From positions 2,790,001 through 2,854,000 of the forward strand of contig NZ_CP133188.1 of the NCBI RefSeq assembly GCF_030913635.1: a stretch of 64,000 nucleotides of DNA. Reading direction: 5' to 3'. A model generated the notes under the pieces. The model was given only the letters and a program-made list of their open reading frames with translations. It was not told where the DNA came from and ran no database searches. Both the position numbers and the translations under genes were made by a program. Positions 32,096 through 41,058 of this stretch are shown in pieces. Position 1 is the stretch's first letter, and each line of letters starts with the position of its first letter. Source of the DNA: Sedimentibacter sp. MB35-C1 (lineage in GTDB: Bacteria > Bacillota > Clostridia > Tissierellales > Sedimentibacteraceae).

Positions 32096-32599
32096 TTACG
32101 CTACTTCTTCGTCTTTCTTAGCTACTTGATCAAGCAGATAAGCAAGATTTCTGATATTTCCTTGTAATACTCCAGCCAACTGTGCAAGAAGTACTTCTCT
32201 TGACGGAACACTTGCCAATGCTTTTACTTCATCCGCATTCATAACCTTGCCTTCAGATATACCGGCTTTAATTACAAGAGTGTCATTGCTTGTCTTAGCA
32301 AAGTCATTTGTTACTTTTGCAGCAGATACTTCATCGTCGAAAGAAATTGCAACCGCATTTGGTCCCTCCAAATTGGAAGTCATATCCTTATAGCCTAGTT
32401 CTTCAAACGCAAAGCGCATTAATGTATTTTTATACACTTTGTAATCAACGCCTACTTCTCTGCACTTATTTCTTAATTCAGTAGCTTTTTCAACTGTCAG
32501 GCCGTTATATTCAACCAACACAATCGATTTAGCACTTCTAAACTTCTCTGTTATATCACTCACTACCTGTTTTTTCTGTTCTAAAGCTGTTTGATTCAC
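32096..32599 (-). CDS. rplJ: 50S ribosomal protein L10
   Basis: 167 aa with AKSIVLVEYNGLTVEKATEL and the C-terminal L12-binding helix. L10 anchors L7/L12 dimers at the base of the stalk. Expression is controlled by the leader immediately upstream. Confidence 0.98.
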   Translation of the reverse strand: MNQTALEQKKQVVSDITEKFRSAKSIVLVEYNGLTVEKATELRNKCREVGVDYKVYKNTLMRFAFEELGYKDMTSNLEGPNAVAISFDDEVSAAKVTNDFAKTSNDTLVIKAGISEGKVMNADEVKALASVPSREVLLAQLAGVLQGNIRNLAYLLDQVAKKDEEVA

Positions 32600-32676
32600 G
32601 TCTAACTACACCTCCTTATAAAAATTGCAGTCCTGTTCACAAATTTATTCCATCCTATGGAATTATCCGGAACACA

Positions 32677-32770
32677 TAAAAAAATCTCTCCGCAGACGAA
32701 GAGAAATTGATTTATTAGTTCTCACCTCGGTCGGATATTTAAGCTATTTTACAGCACCAACTGTCTGCGG
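32677..32770 (-). ncRNA. Ribosomal L10 leader (autoregulatory, with attenuator)
   Basis: In minus-strand RNA, CCGCAGAC (32763-32770) can pair with GTCTGCGG (32690-32697). The latter also lies inside a competing hairpin TCTCTTC / GGAGAGA (32685-32691 with 32698-32704) followed by a T-run. This is the layout of the known L10 leader, where excess L10-L12 binding favours termination before rplJ. The CCGAGGTGAG box between them fits the L10-binding part. Confidence 0.8.
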
Positions 32771-32824
32771 TATTTATTTAATTGTCGATTAATTTATCAA
32801 TTTAAGATAGTTCCAAAGCCGATA

Positions 32825-33523
32825 CTATTCAGATACTTTTGACGTATTAACTTTTAGTCCCGGTCCCATTGTGCTAGCAACAACGCAGCTTTTCATATAT
32901 TTACCTTTAGCTGCAGCCGGCTTAGCTTTAGCAATCGCCTGAACCATTGTTCTAATATTGTCAACCAATTTTTCTGAACCAAAAGATTTTTTACCTACAG
33001 GAACGTGAATAATATTTGTTTTGTCAAGTCTGTATTCAACCTTACCTGCTTTAATCTCCTGAATAGCTTTTGCTACATCAAATGTAACTGTTCCTGATTT
33101 TGGGTTCGGCATTAATCCTTTTGGACCTAACACTCTACCAAGTCTACCTACAACACCCATCATATCAGGAGTTGCTATAACAACGTCAAAATCAAACCAG
33201 TTTTCTTTTTGAATTTTATCAGCTAACTCAGCTTCTCCTACGAAATCTGCTCCGGCGTCAGTAGCTTCTTTAGCCTTGTCGCCCTTAGCAAATACCAATA
33301 CACGAACTGTCTTTCCAGTTCCATGCGGAAGAACTATAGCTCCTCTTACTTGTTGGTCTGCATGTCTTGAATCTACACCTAATTTAACGTGCAATTCTAT
33401 TGTTTCGTCAAAATTAGCTTTTGCTGTTGCAAGCATCACTTCCACAGCATCTTCTAAATCATATAATTTCAATTTATCAATTGATTTTATACTGTCTTGA
33501 TATTTTTTTCCTCTTCTTGGCAT
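32825..33523 (-). CDS. rplA: 50S ribosomal protein L1
   Basis: 232 aa from ATG 33523 with CTAAGGAGGT upstream; the open frame continues upstream without an RBS. Signature region [21 protein letters not shown]1 forms the mobile stalk that guides E-site tRNA. Confidence 0.97.
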   Translation of the reverse strand: MPRRGKKYQDSIKSIDKLKLYDLEDAVEVMLATAKANFDETIELHVKLGVDSRHADQQVRGAIVLPHGTGKTVRVLVFAKGDKAKEATDAGADFVGEAELADKIQKENWFDFDVVIATPDMMGVVGRLGRVLGPKGLMPNPKSGTVTFDVAKAIQEIKAGKVEYRLDKTNIIHVPVGKKSFGSEKLVDNIRTMVQAIAKAKPAAAKGKYMKSCVVASTMGPGLKVNTSKVSE

Positions 33524-33578
33524 ATCATTAACCTCCTTAGTGGTCAAACAGCCTTTAGGGCCTCCCACAGTGCCATTG

Positions 33579-34004
33579 TTATTTTTCTACTGTAACGCCC
33601 ATACTTCTTGCAGTACCTGCTACTAAACTCATAGCTGCTTCTATTGTATTAGCGTTTAAATCCGGCATTTTAACTTTAGCGATTTCTTCGCATTTTGCCT
33701 TTGAAAGTGTTGCTACTTTCTTTTTGTTTGGTTCTCCTGAACCGCTTTCAATTCCAACTGCTTTTTTAATTAGAACTGCCACAGGCGGAGTCTTTGTGAT
33801 AAATGTAAATGATCTATCTTGATAGACAGTTAATACAACCGGTATAATCATACCTGCCTGATCAGCTGTTTTTGCATTGAATTCTTTACAAAATCCCATA
33901 ATATTCACGCCATGAGGTCCTAAAGCTGTACCAACCGGTGGAGCTGGAGTAGCCTTTCCTGCTGGTATTTGCAGTTTTACTATAGCTGTTACCTTTTTAG
34001 CCAT
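33579..34004 (-). CDS. rplK: 50S ribosomal protein L11
   Basis: 141 aa, exact usual length, with the proline-rich hinge [20 protein letters not shown] and the rRNA-binding C-terminal domain. It forms the GTPase-associated centre and is needed for stringent activation of RelA. Confidence 0.98.
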   Translation of the reverse strand: MAKKVTAIVKLQIPAGKATPAPPVGTALGPHGVNIMGFCKEFNAKTADQAGMIIPVVLTVYQDRSFTFITKTPPVAVLIKKAVGIESGSGEPNKKKVATLSKAKCEEIAKVKMPDLNANTIEAAMSLVAGTARSMGVTVEK

Positions 34005-34051
34005 ATTGTTGCACCTCCTTCATACGAAACGCATGTATCTATTGAAAAGTA

Positions 34052-34579
34052 TTACACTCTTTCAATCTGTTCATAATCAAGTTCAATAAGAGTTTCTCTT
34101 CCGAACATTGATACAAAAGCTTTAATTTTTCTTTTTTCCTGACTGATGCTTTCTACAGCACCGATAAAGTCCTCAAAAGGTCCTTCTTTTACCTTGATGG
34201 TATCTCCAGGTACAAGTTCAATTGCAGGAAGCCTATCAACAACACCAAGTGCTTTTACTTCTTCATCTGTCAATGGAACGGGTTTGGATCCAGGACCAAC
34301 AAAGCCAGTCACACCTCTTGTATTTCTTACAAGATACCAAGATTCATCAGTCATTATCATTTTAATTATAACATAACTCGGGAACATTTTTCTTTCTTTC
34401 ATTTTCTTCTTGCCGTTTTTAACTTCTGCAACTTCTTCAACCGGCACTCTGACTTCGAAAATAGTATCCTGCATTTCTCTGTTTTCCACTAATTTTTCGA
34501 TATTTGCTTTTACTTTGTTCTCATGTCCCGAATATGTATGAACAACATACCATCTTGGTCCTTGTGATTCTTGCTTCAT
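34052..34579 (-). CDS. nusG: Transcription termination/antitermination factor NusG
   Basis: 175 aa from ATG 34579 with GGAG ten bases upstream; the upstream extension overlaps secE and is discarded. NGN domain (PRWYVVHTYSGHENKVKANI ... GVTGFVGPGSKP) and C-terminal KOW (GDTIKVKEGPFEDFIGAVES). It binds RNA polymerase and links it to ribosomes or Rho. Confidence 0.97.
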   Translation of the reverse strand: MKQESQGPRWYVVHTYSGHENKVKANIEKLVENREMQDTIFEVRVPVEEVAEVKNGKKKMKERKMFPSYVIIKMIMTDESWYLVRNTRGVTGFVGPGSKPVPLTDEEVKALGVVDRLPAIELVPGDTIKVKEGPFEDFIGAVESISQEKRKIKAFVSMFGRETLIELDYEQIERV

Positions 34580-34596
34580 ACCCGAATTACTCCTTC

Positions 34597-34809
34597 TTAT
34601 ACAATCAACGCAACCAAATTTTGGAATATGAGATCTAGTCCCCAAATTACAAGTGTCATAGTAAAAGTAGTAGCCAGCACTACAACGGTATAATTTGTTA
34701 ATTCCTTTTTAGTAGGCCAATTAACTTTTTTTAATTCTGCTTTTACGCCTTTAAAATAATTACTTACACGAGCTGTAAATTTTGGTTTTTCATTTTCTCT
34801 ATTTGACAT
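34597..34809 (-). CDS. secE: Preprotein translocase subunit SecE
   Basis: 70 aa, short single-span form. Amphipathic region VKAELKKVNWPTKKELTNYT precedes one C-terminal membrane helix. It clamps SecY. Its start is 20 bp after rpmG and its end 17 bp before nusG. Confidence 0.96.
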   Translation of the reverse strand: MSNRENEKPKFTARVSNYFKGVKAELKKVNWPTKKELTNYTVVVLATTFTMTLVIWGLDLIFQNLVALIV

Positions 34810-34829
34810 TTACCAACACCTCAATACGG

Positions 34830-34979
34830 TTATTTTGTTTCCTTGTGAAGAGTATGTTTTTTACAGAATTTACAATATTTGTTCAACTCTATTCTTTCAG
34901 GGTTTTCTCTTTTGTTTTTTTCTGTATCATAATTTCTTTGTTTGCACTCTGTGCAGGCCAGTTTAACTGCTACTCTCAT
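34830..34979 (-). CDS. rpmG: 50S ribosomal protein L33, zinc-binding form
   Basis: A 49-codon gene translated by hand, ATG 34979 to TAA 34830, RBS GGAGGTG. It begins [20 protein letters not shown] and contains a second pair CKFC, giving the zinc ribbon. Position before secE is standard in Firmicutes. Confidence 0.95.
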   Translation of the reverse strand: MRVAVKLACTECKQRNYDTEKNKRENPERIELNKYCKFCKKHTLHKETK

Positions 34980-35028
34980 TTCAACACCTCCAGACCCTTA
35001 TTAGTTAATAAGACTCATTATCCAATAT

Positions 35029-35057
35029 AAGATATCACAAAACAATTTCACTGTCAA
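35029..35057 (-). promoter_or_regulatory. Promoter of the rpmG-secE-nusG-rplKA operon
   Basis: Minus-strand TTGACA (35052-35057), 17-bp spacer, TATCTT (35029-35034), 50 bp before rpmG. It lies between the tuf copy 2 terminator and rpmG. Confidence 0.75.
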
Positions 35058-35116
35058 TAATTTTATTTTTATGATTACCTTATTTTTACAATTAATTCAT
35101 AAAATTTTTATCCACT

Positions 35117-35148
35117 AAAAAAAGCTCCTGCAAAGCAAAAGCTTTTTT
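35117..35148 (-). terminator. Terminator of the tRNA-Thr/tuf operon
   Basis: AAAAAAGCT / AGCTTTTTT with a 13-base centre. It lies after the repeat array downstream of tuf copy 2 and ends in seven Ts on the minus strand. Confidence 0.8.
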
Positions 35149-35194
35149 AAAAAATTACAGTTTATTTTACAATATTGTTTCTAAGTTGTCAATA

Positions 35195-35477
35195 GTTTTT
35201 TTGAAAAAACCGCTCTGAAAAATAGAGTTAGGGCTTCGCGCAGTTTCGTTCACCAATTCATTTGCTCGCTTTCGCTCGCATTAATTGGGAACTCATTGCG
35301 AAAGACCTACCGCTATTTTTCAGAAAAAACCGCTCTGAAAAATAGGGTTAGGGCTTCGCGCAGTTTCGTTCACCAATTCATTTGCTCGCTTTCGCTCGCA
35401 TTAATTGGGAACTCATTGCGAAAGACCTACCGCTATTTTTCAGAAAAAACCGCTCTGAAAAATAGGGTTAGGGCTTC
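35195..35477 (-). repeat. Structured intergenic repeat, tandem copies downstream of tuf copy 2
   Basis: Two 120-bp units (35225-35344 and 35345-35464), virtually identical, flanked by a partial unit at each end. GGGTTAGGGCTTC abuts the tuf TAA exactly as it abuts rplJ. Hairpin 1: CCAATT / AATTGG with an inner GCTCGC region and outer GTTC / GAAC and TTCGC / GCGAA pairs. Hairpin 2: perfect 12-bp CTATTTTTCAGA / TCTGAAAAATAG. The 35149-35194 segment is AT-rich with no feature. Confidence 0.88.
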
Positions 35478-36671
35478 TTATTTTATTATACTTGTAACAA
35501 CACCTGAACCAACTGTTCTTCCGCCTTCTCTGATAGCGAATCTCAATCCTTCTTCTATTGCTATTGGGTGGATTAATTCTACTATAAATCTTGCGTTATC
35601 TCCAGGCATGCACATTTCTGTTCCTTCTTCAAGGTCGATCTGGCCTGTTATATCTGTTGTTCTGAAATAGAACTGTGGTCTGTATCCGTTAAAGAATGGT
35701 GTATGTCTTCCACCTTCTTCTTTTGTTAATACATAAACTTCTGCATTAAATTTTGTATGTGGTGTTATTGTACCTGGTTTTGCTAATACCTGACCTCTTT
35801 GGATTTCATTTCTCTGAATTCCTCTTAACAGTGCTCCGATATTATCTCCTGCCTGTGCCTGATCAAGTAATTTCTTGAACATTTCTACACCTGTACAAAC
35901 TGTTTCTGCTGGCTCCTCTGCTAATCCAACTATCTGGATTTTATCCTGTACCTTCAGAACTCCTCTTTCTACTCTTCCTGTTGCAACTGTTCCTCTTCCT
36001 GTTATTGAGAATACATCCTCTACAGGCATTAAGAACGGTTTATCTATGTCTCTTTCTGGAGTTGGTATCCATTCGTCTACCGCTGCCATTAATTCGATAA
36101 TTTTGTCTCCCCATTCTCCTGAAGGATCTTCAAGAGCTTTTAATGCTGAACCTTTTACTATTGGAGTGTTGTCTCCATCGAATTCATATTCAGATAATAA
36201 TTCTCTGATTTCCATTTCTACCAATTCGATTAATTCTGGATCATCTACCATATCTTCTTTGTTTAAGAATACTACTAATCTTGGAACACCAACCTGTCTT
36301 GAAAGAAGGATGTGCTCTCTTGTCTGAGGCATAGGACCATCAGCTGCAGAAACAACAAGTATTCCTCCGTCCATCTGTGCTGCTCCAGTTATCATGTTCT
36401 TTACATAGTCAGCATGGCCTGGGCAGTCAACGTGTGCATAGTGTCTGTTTGCAGTTTCATACTCAACGTGTGATGTCGATATAGTGATTCCTCTTTCTCT
36501 TTCTTCCGGAGCCTTATCGATATTATCAAATGCTACGCTTTCTCCTGTGCCAAATCTATCATGCAGTGTTCTAGTAATTGCCGCTGTTAATGTAGTCTTA
36601 CCATGGTCAACGTGCCCAATTGTTCCTATATTAACATGGGGCTTACTTCTTTCATATTTTGCTTTTGCCAT
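35478..36671 (-). CDS. tuf: Elongation factor Tu, copy 2
   Basis: 397 aa, protein identical to copy 1. DNA identity runs from the stop codon to near the start, and the flanks differ at once on both sides. That pattern indicates gene conversion. It lies just after tRNA-Thr(GGT), reminiscent of the E. coli thrT-tufB arrangement. Expression is likely from the tRNA promoter, with a terminator at 35.1 kb. Confidence 0.98.
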   Translation of the reverse strand: MAKAKYERSKPHVNIGTIGHVDHGKTTLTAAITRTLHDRFGTGESVAFDNIDKAPEERERGITISTSHVEYETANRHYAHVDCPGHADYVKNMITGAAQMDGGILVVSAADGPMPQTREHILLSRQVGVPRLVVFLNKEDMVDDPELIELVEMEIRELLSEYEFDGDNTPIVKGSALKALEDPSGEWGDKIIELMAAVDEWIPTPERDIDKPFLMPVEDVFSITGRGTVATGRVERGVLKVQDKIQIVGLAEEPAETVCTGVEMFKKLLDQAQAGDNIGALLRGIQRNEIQRGQVLAKPGTITPHTKFNAEVYVLTKEEGGRHTPFFNGYRPQFYFRTTDITGQIDLEEGTEMCMPGDNARFIVELIHPIAIEEGLRFAIREGGRTVGSGVVTSIIK

Positions 36672-36713
36672 ATTTGCTTCCTCCTGGAATATTTAATATA
36701 GTTTTTATTTAGT

Positions 36714-36789
36714 TGGAGCTTACGAGCAGACTCGAACTGCCGACCTCTTCATTACCAATGAAGTGCTCTACCGCCTGAGCTACGCAAGC
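36714..36789 (-). tRNA. tRNA-Thr (anticodon GGT)
   Basis: 76 nt with encoded CCA. Acceptor GCTTGCG pairs with CGTAAGC, the D-arm contains TAGCTCAGGCGGTAGAGC, the anticodon arm is CTTCA-TTGGTAA-TGAAG, and the T-loop is GTTCGAGTC. It is cotranscribed with tuf copy 2, 42 bp away. Confidence 0.96.
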
Positions 36790-36822
36790 ATTATGTCAAA
36801 TAGTCTAAATTTGTCAATGTAA

Positions 36823-36851
36823 ATTATACCAACAAAAATAAAATAAATCAA
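36823..36851 (-). promoter_or_regulatory. Promoter of tRNA-Thr and tuf copy 2
   Basis: Minus-strand TTGATT (36846-36851), 17-bp spacer, TATAAT (36823-36828), 34 bp before the tRNA. A second TTGACA with a weaker -10 lies closer to the tRNA. Confidence 0.65.
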
Positions 36852-36920
36852 TAGTAAAATTAGGATAAAGAATAATTGTATAACAACGGGGTAATAATGG
36901 CTAAGTAATCAGCTTTAACA

Positions 36921-37574
36921 TCACATATCTTTTAACAGTTTTTTTCTGTTGCAGATGATCTTTTTCTTAGCTCTATGGAGCGCATTGTCAATTGATTTTA
37001 TATTTCTGTTAAGTGTAGCCGAAATTTCTTCATAAGACTTACCCTTCCCATATTCAGCCAGTACAATCCTTTCAAAATTACTTAATATTTCTGAAGTGAC
37101 ACTGCTGTATTGATTTTTTTCTTCTTCATGTATCAAAACGTTTTCTGGATTACTATTTAAATCGGTATATTCGTTCGCCAGAATAATTTCTTCTACTTCA
37201 TTTGAAAAATCGTAGAAGGAAGTATTTCTTATTATCATCTCATAAGACTTAGTCTTTCTTATAGCAGATATTATCTGCCTTCTTATGCATATCTCGGCAT
37301 ATGTTCTAAAACTGCTCCCGTTACCCTCGTCATAGCTGTTCATGGCGTTTATTAGCCCTATCATAGCTTCCTGAAATAAATCATCGATACTTCCTCCAAT
37401 AATAAAAAAGGAGCTTGCTATTCTCTTAACTATAAATGAATACCTTTTAAACAAACATCTTTCTGCTTGTTCATTGCATTCTTTAATCAAGCATATAAGC
37501 TCTTCGTCAGAAAATTTGTCATATTCCTGTTTATAATAATTCAAATTGTTATAAATGCTAATTGAACTTATCAT
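36921..37574 (-). CDS. sigH: RNA polymerase sigma factor SigH (sporulation/stationary phase)
   Basis: 217 aa sigma-70 family. Region 2 reads DDLFQEAMIGLINAMNSYDE and SSFRTYAEICIRRQIISAIR. Region 4 is GKGKSYEEISATLNRNIKSIDNALHRAKKK. Location between yacP and rpmG-secE is the SigH position in Firmicutes. Family role: with Spo0A, it switches on early sporulation genes. RBS GGAG. A sigma-A-like promoter lies 70-95 bp upstream. Confidence 0.93.
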   Translation of the reverse strand: MISSISIYNNLNYYKQEYDKFSDEELICLIKECNEQAERCLFKRYSFIVKRIASSFFIIGGSIDDLFQEAMIGLINAMNSYDEGNGSSFRTYAEICIRRQIISAIRKTKSYEMIIRNTSFYDFSNEVEEIILANEYTDLNSNPENVLIHEEEKNQYSSVTSEILSNFERIVLAEYGKGKSYEEISATLNRNIKSIDNALHRAKKKIICNRKKLLKDM

Positions 37575-37640
37575 ATATACACTCCGCCGCTATTAATAAT
37601 ATCTTATAAATCCTTATTGAAATTATAATAAACAGAGCAG

Positions 37641-37669
37641 AATATATCCTCCACTATCTATAGCTTCAA
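37641..37669 (-). promoter_or_regulatory. Probable sigH promoter
   Basis: Minus-strand TTGAAG (37664-37669), 17-bp spacer, TATATT (37641-37646). It lies in the 204-bp gap between yacP and sigH, which shows no terminator. Confidence 0.5.
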
Positions 37670-37778
37670 AAGTTGTTTAGCTTTTTAAGCAGAAGATAAA
37701 TCATCCCCCCAAAACTATGTTAAAATTTATACGTGTTTCAAGAAAATTATATTAATATTTACATAATATGTCAAGACG

Positions 37779-38297
37779 CTAAATGTTTCTTCTGATTTTT
37801 TCAAGCTTATTCAAAGTTTCCTTGTCCAATATTTGGTCAATATTTGTTCCCTTTTGTTCTCTTTTGTCGGTTTTTGTCCTAATATCTTTTTTTGTTTTTT
37901 CAAGTTCAAGAAGCATTTCCTGAGCAGATATCCTTGTTCCGCCACGAGCCAGTACGATTTGCTGAATGGCATTATCTGACGTGGCAACCTGCACAATTTC
38001 GTAGCGGCCTATTTTATCCAACTGTTTTTCAATATAGCTGTCAGCAGTTTCATGCTCCCTTGTATACACAACCTTAACCCCAGCTGTTGTTTCTATTTTT
38101 TCGATACTTCCCTTTACAAGGTGAGCATCAAAGACTACAATCACCTTTATTCCTCTGTAGGCCTGATACTCAACTAGAAGTTCAATAAACTTATTTCTGC
38201 TGTTAGCAATATTTTTTGATATATCCTTGTAATACCACCACTGATTTATAACATTATAACCATCAATGAATAGATATTCTTTTTTTGTTCTAGACAT
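37779..38297 (-). CDS. NYN-domain ribonuclease (YacP/Rae1-like)
   Basis: 172 aa. NYN (PIN-like) fold with acidic residues in LFIDGYNVINQW (D13), VVFDAH, HETADSYIEKQ and VATSDNAIQQ. B. subtilis Rae1/YacP cleaves mRNA on the translating ribosome, which fits its place next to rlmB and mrnC. The C-terminal 40 residues are a charged helix. One base separates it from rlmB. Confidence 0.9.
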   Translation of the reverse strand: MSRTKKEYLFIDGYNVINQWWYYKDISKNIANSRNKFIELLVEYQAYRGIKVIVVFDAHLVKGSIEKIETTAGVKVVYTREHETADSYIEKQLDKIGRYEIVQVATSDNAIQQIVLARGGTRISAQEMLLELEKTKKDIRTKTDKREQKGTNIDQILDKETLNKLEKIRRNI

Positions 38298-38298
38298 T

Positions 38299-39027
38299 TC
38301 AGATTGTCCTTTGCTTCATTATTTCATATATAATTACAGAAGCGGCACATGATGCGTTCAATGAATTAATTTTGCCTTTCATTGGAATTTTCACAAGATT
38401 ATCGCATTTTTCCTTAACCAGACGACTTATCCCAGAGCCTTCGCTTCCTATTACAAGACCTACAGGAGAATCAAACTTTTCCTCCCAAACCTCTTTTCCG
38501 TTCATGTCTGCACCGTATATCCACAAGCCCTTTTCTTTTAATTCATCTATAGCTTGGCTAATATTTGTAACTCTGGCAATTGGGATATATTCAACGGCGC
38601 CGGCTGATGATTTTGATACAACACCGTTGACCTGCGCAGCTCTTCTTTTTTGTATTATTACCCCATGTGCTCCCATGCACTCAGCAGTACGCACTATTGC
38701 ACCAAAATTATGAACATCTGTTATACCGTCAAGAATTATAACAAAAGGCTTTTCACCTTTTTCTATGGCGCAGTTAAGTATATCGTCAATTTCCTTGTAC
38801 TCATATTCCATGGCTTCTGCAATTACTCCCTGGTGTCTTTTGTTCTCACTTAATCTGTCCAAGGTAGACTTATCAACATTCTTTACAATTATGTTTTTAT
38901 TCTTGGCAAGCTCGATTATTTTCGTTAATGATCCTTGAGCAGCTTCCCTGCTAACTAAAATTGTATCTATCTGCGCATCACTTCTCAACGCTTCAATAAC
39001 CGGATTTCTTCCTTCAATTATCCTCAT
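38299..39027 (-). CDS. rlmB: 23S rRNA (guanosine-2'-O-)-methyltransferase RlmB
   Basis: 242 aa from ATG 39027, preceded by AAGGATG inside mrnC; two earlier ATGs are less well placed. SpoU/TrmH knot motifs: VILDGITDVHNFGAIVRTAE, LVIGSEGSGISRLV and MKGKINSLNASCAASVIIYE. Family role: methylates G2251 of 23S rRNA in the peptidyl transferase P loop. Confidence 0.93.
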   Translation of the reverse strand: MRIIEGRNPVIEALRSDAQIDTILVSREAAQGSLTKIIELAKNKNIIVKNVDKSTLDRLSENKRHQGVIAEAMEYEYKEIDDILNCAIEKGEKPFVIILDGITDVHNFGAIVRTAECMGAHGVIIQKRRAAQVNGVVSKSSAGAVEYIPIARVTNISQAIDELKEKGLWIYGADMNGKEVWEEKFDSPVGLVIGSEGSGISRLVKEKCDNLVKIPMKGKINSLNASCAASVIIYEIMKQRTI

Positions 39028-39484
39028 GTTTTTCATCCTTTTCATCTATTATTTCTATAATTTTATTAAACAAAAAAATCAGCCTGTCAATATTATTGCT
39101 TAGATACAGGTATCCAAGCAGTGCTTCAAAGCCTGTTGCATACCTGTATTCCATTAGTTCTGCATTTTTGGGCGAAGATGTAACCTTAGCATTTCTTCCC
39201 CGCTTAACTATTCTTTTTTCTTCCTCGCTAAGCTCGCTGTCAAGCTTATTGATTAAATATGCCTGAGCATTAGCCTTAACAAATTTTACTGATAGTTTAT
39301 GCATTTTATTCACATTTACATCCCGGCTGTGAATAATATAGCTTCTGACCATAAGTTCATAAACCGCATCACCCGCATATGCCAGCTGTGCAGGCGAATA
39401 CATCAAATGGTTTTCTTTTGGTATTTTTTCATTCATTTTTTTCAAGAATTCATTTTCTTTATTTTCTAATTTATTTTTTTCCAA
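39014..39484 (-). CDS. mrnC: Mini-ribonuclease III
   Basis: 156 aa. RNase III catalytic fold without a dsRNA-binding domain: LAYAGDAVYELMVRSYII, then VKRGRNAKVTSSPKNAE and ATGFEALLGYLYL with the catalytic D and E. It matures the ends of 23S rRNA together with L3. It overlaps both cysS and rlmB, so the cluster is one operon. Confidence 0.95.
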   Translation of the reverse strand: MEKNKLENKENEFLKKMNEKIPKENHLMYSPAQLAYAGDAVYELMVRSYIIHSRDVNVNKMHKLSVKFVKANAQAYLINKLDSELSEEEKRIVKRGRNAKVTSSPKNAELMEYRYATGFEALLGYLYLSNNIDRLIFLFNKIIEIIDEKDEKHEDN

Positions 39485-40887
39485 TTTACACCCTGTCTTG
39501 TATCTTCCAACGCTATGCCCTTTTCTAAAAGTTCAGCTCTTATCTCATCAGCCAATTGATAATTTTTATTTTTCTTTGCTTCCTGCCTCTTAGCTATCAT
39601 TTCCTCTACATATTCAACCATATCATCATGAATTTCTTCCACTTCATCTTCTTTTAATAAATCCAATGATAGAACCTGATCAAAGTTCTCAACCAGCTTA
39701 ATTTTTTCCGCATTATTAATGTCCTCTGATTTAAGCATATTATACAGTATTGTAATTGCATTTGCCGTATTTAAATCATCTTCAAGGCAGCTCTTGAACT
39801 CTTCTTTAAATTTATTAGCTGATTCTGATAATTCTACACTGCTCAAGTCACTTCCGGCACTATCCTTTATTGCTTTTACCCTGCTCTTTAACTTCATATA
39901 TGCGTTTTCAGCTGATGCCAGCGAATCAAACGAAAATGCAAGTTGCTTTCTATAGTGAGAATTCAACACAAAATATCTGTATGACAAAGGTTTATATCTC
40001 TTTTTTTCAACCAAAGAAAGAGTCAGAAACTCGCCTCTCGATTTGCTCATTTTCCCTTCCTGGTCAATTAAAAATTCTCCGTGCCACCAGTATTTTACCC
40101 AAGGTTTTCCAGTATAACTTTCTGTCTGAGCAATTTCATTAGTGTGATGCACAGGAATATGATCAACGCCGCCGCAGTGAATATCCATCTCCTCCCCAAG
40201 ATTCTTAAGGCTTATTACGGAGCATTCAATATGCCAACCCGGATAGCCAACTCCCCAAGGAGAATCCCATTTCATAGCCTGGTTTTCAAATTTTGACTTT
40301 GTAAACCACAGAACAAAGTCCTGAGGACTTTTTTTATGTATATCTACTGAAACGTCTTCTCTGGAAGCTGTTTTAAGCTGATCCAAATCCATCCCAGACA
40401 ACTTTGTATAATCATCTACTTTAGTTATATCAAAATATACATTGCCATTTGCAATATAAGTATAACCCTTTTCTTCTAGACCTTTTATAAACTCTATGTA
40501 GTCTTTTATGTAGTCAGTTGCCCTAGCCACCACATCTGGATTTTTAATATTGAGCTTTTCAATATCGGAAAAAAAAGCATCCATATAGTACTGTGCTACT
40601 TCCCACACAGTTTTATTTTCTCTTTTTGCTCCCTTGAGCATCTTATCCTCACCTTCGTCTGCATCCGACTCCAGATGCCCAACATCGGTTACGTTCATTA
40701 CTCTCTTAACGTTGTATCCCAAATATCTCAATGTTTTTACCAGTATATCTTCATGTATGTACGTCCTTAAATTTCCCAGATGCGCATAATTGTATACAGT
40801 AGGTCCGCATGTGTACATTTTTACCATTTTTTCATCTATAGGTTTAAAATCTTCGATAGATCTTGATAAAGTATTATAAAGTTTCAT
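39466..40887 (-). CDS. cysS: Cysteinyl-tRNA synthetase
   Basis: 473 aa class I synthetase. TCGPTVYNYAHLGNLRTYI holds the first zinc cysteine and the HIGH-type motif. WHIECSV and GGVDHIPVHHTNE supply further zinc ligands. KMSKSRGEFLT is the KMSKS loop. RBS GGGGAGAG. No T-box seen in the 171-bp upstream region. Confidence 0.98.
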   Translation of the reverse strand: MKLYNTLSRSIEDFKPIDEKMVKMYTCGPTVYNYAHLGNLRTYIHEDILVKTLRYLGYNVKRVMNVTDVGHLESDADEGEDKMLKGAKRENKTVWEVAQYYMDAFFSDIEKLNIKNPDVVARATDYIKDYIEFIKGLEEKGYTYIANGNVYFDITKVDDYTKLSGMDLDQLKTASREDVSVDIHKKSPQDFVLWFTKSKFENQAMKWDSPWGVGYPGWHIECSVISLKNLGEEMDIHCGGVDHIPVHHTNEIAQTESYTGKPWVKYWWHGEFLIDQEGKMSKSRGEFLTLSLVEKKRYKPLSYRYFVLNSHYRKQLAFSFDSLASAENAYMKLKSRVKAIKDSAGSDLSSVELSESANKFKEEFKSCLEDDLNTANAITILYNMLKSEDINNAEKIKLVENFDQVLSLDLLKEDEVEEIHDDMVEYVEEMIAKRQEAKKNKNYQLADEIRAELLEKGIALEDTRQGVNWKKIN

Positions 40888-40924
40888 TCGAATCTCTCCC
40901 CAATTTTTATTCTATTTTAGAATT

Positions 40925-40953
40925 ATTATATAATACAGAAATGATAGTATCAA
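40925..40953 (-). promoter_or_regulatory. cysS operon promoter
   Basis: Minus-strand TTGATA (40948-40953), exact 17-bp spacer, TATAAT (40925-40930), 38 bp before cysS. It likely drives cysS-mrnC-rlmB-yacP. Confidence 0.75.
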
Positions 40954-41058
40954 GCTATTTTTTACCATTGCATCTTCTAATGTAATAATACTGTAACGGA
41001 TAACTTGTCGAAAAATGTTAGTATAATGTTATTATGAATATACACAAAGGGGGTCGGC

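Noticed and set aside
35225-35464. Tandem 120-bp repeats as a CRISPR array
   Set aside because: Units are joined without unique spacers, too long for CRISPR repeats, and there are no cas genes.
35478-36671. Second tuf as a recent horizontal acquisition
   Set aside because: It is almost identical to copy 1 and sits in a conserved tRNA-Thr/tuf arrangement; gene conversion explains the identity.
40888-41058. T-box leader upstream of cysS
   Set aside because: The promoter ends 38 bp before the start codon, leaving no room for a T-box, and no AGGGTGGNACCGCG-like box is present.
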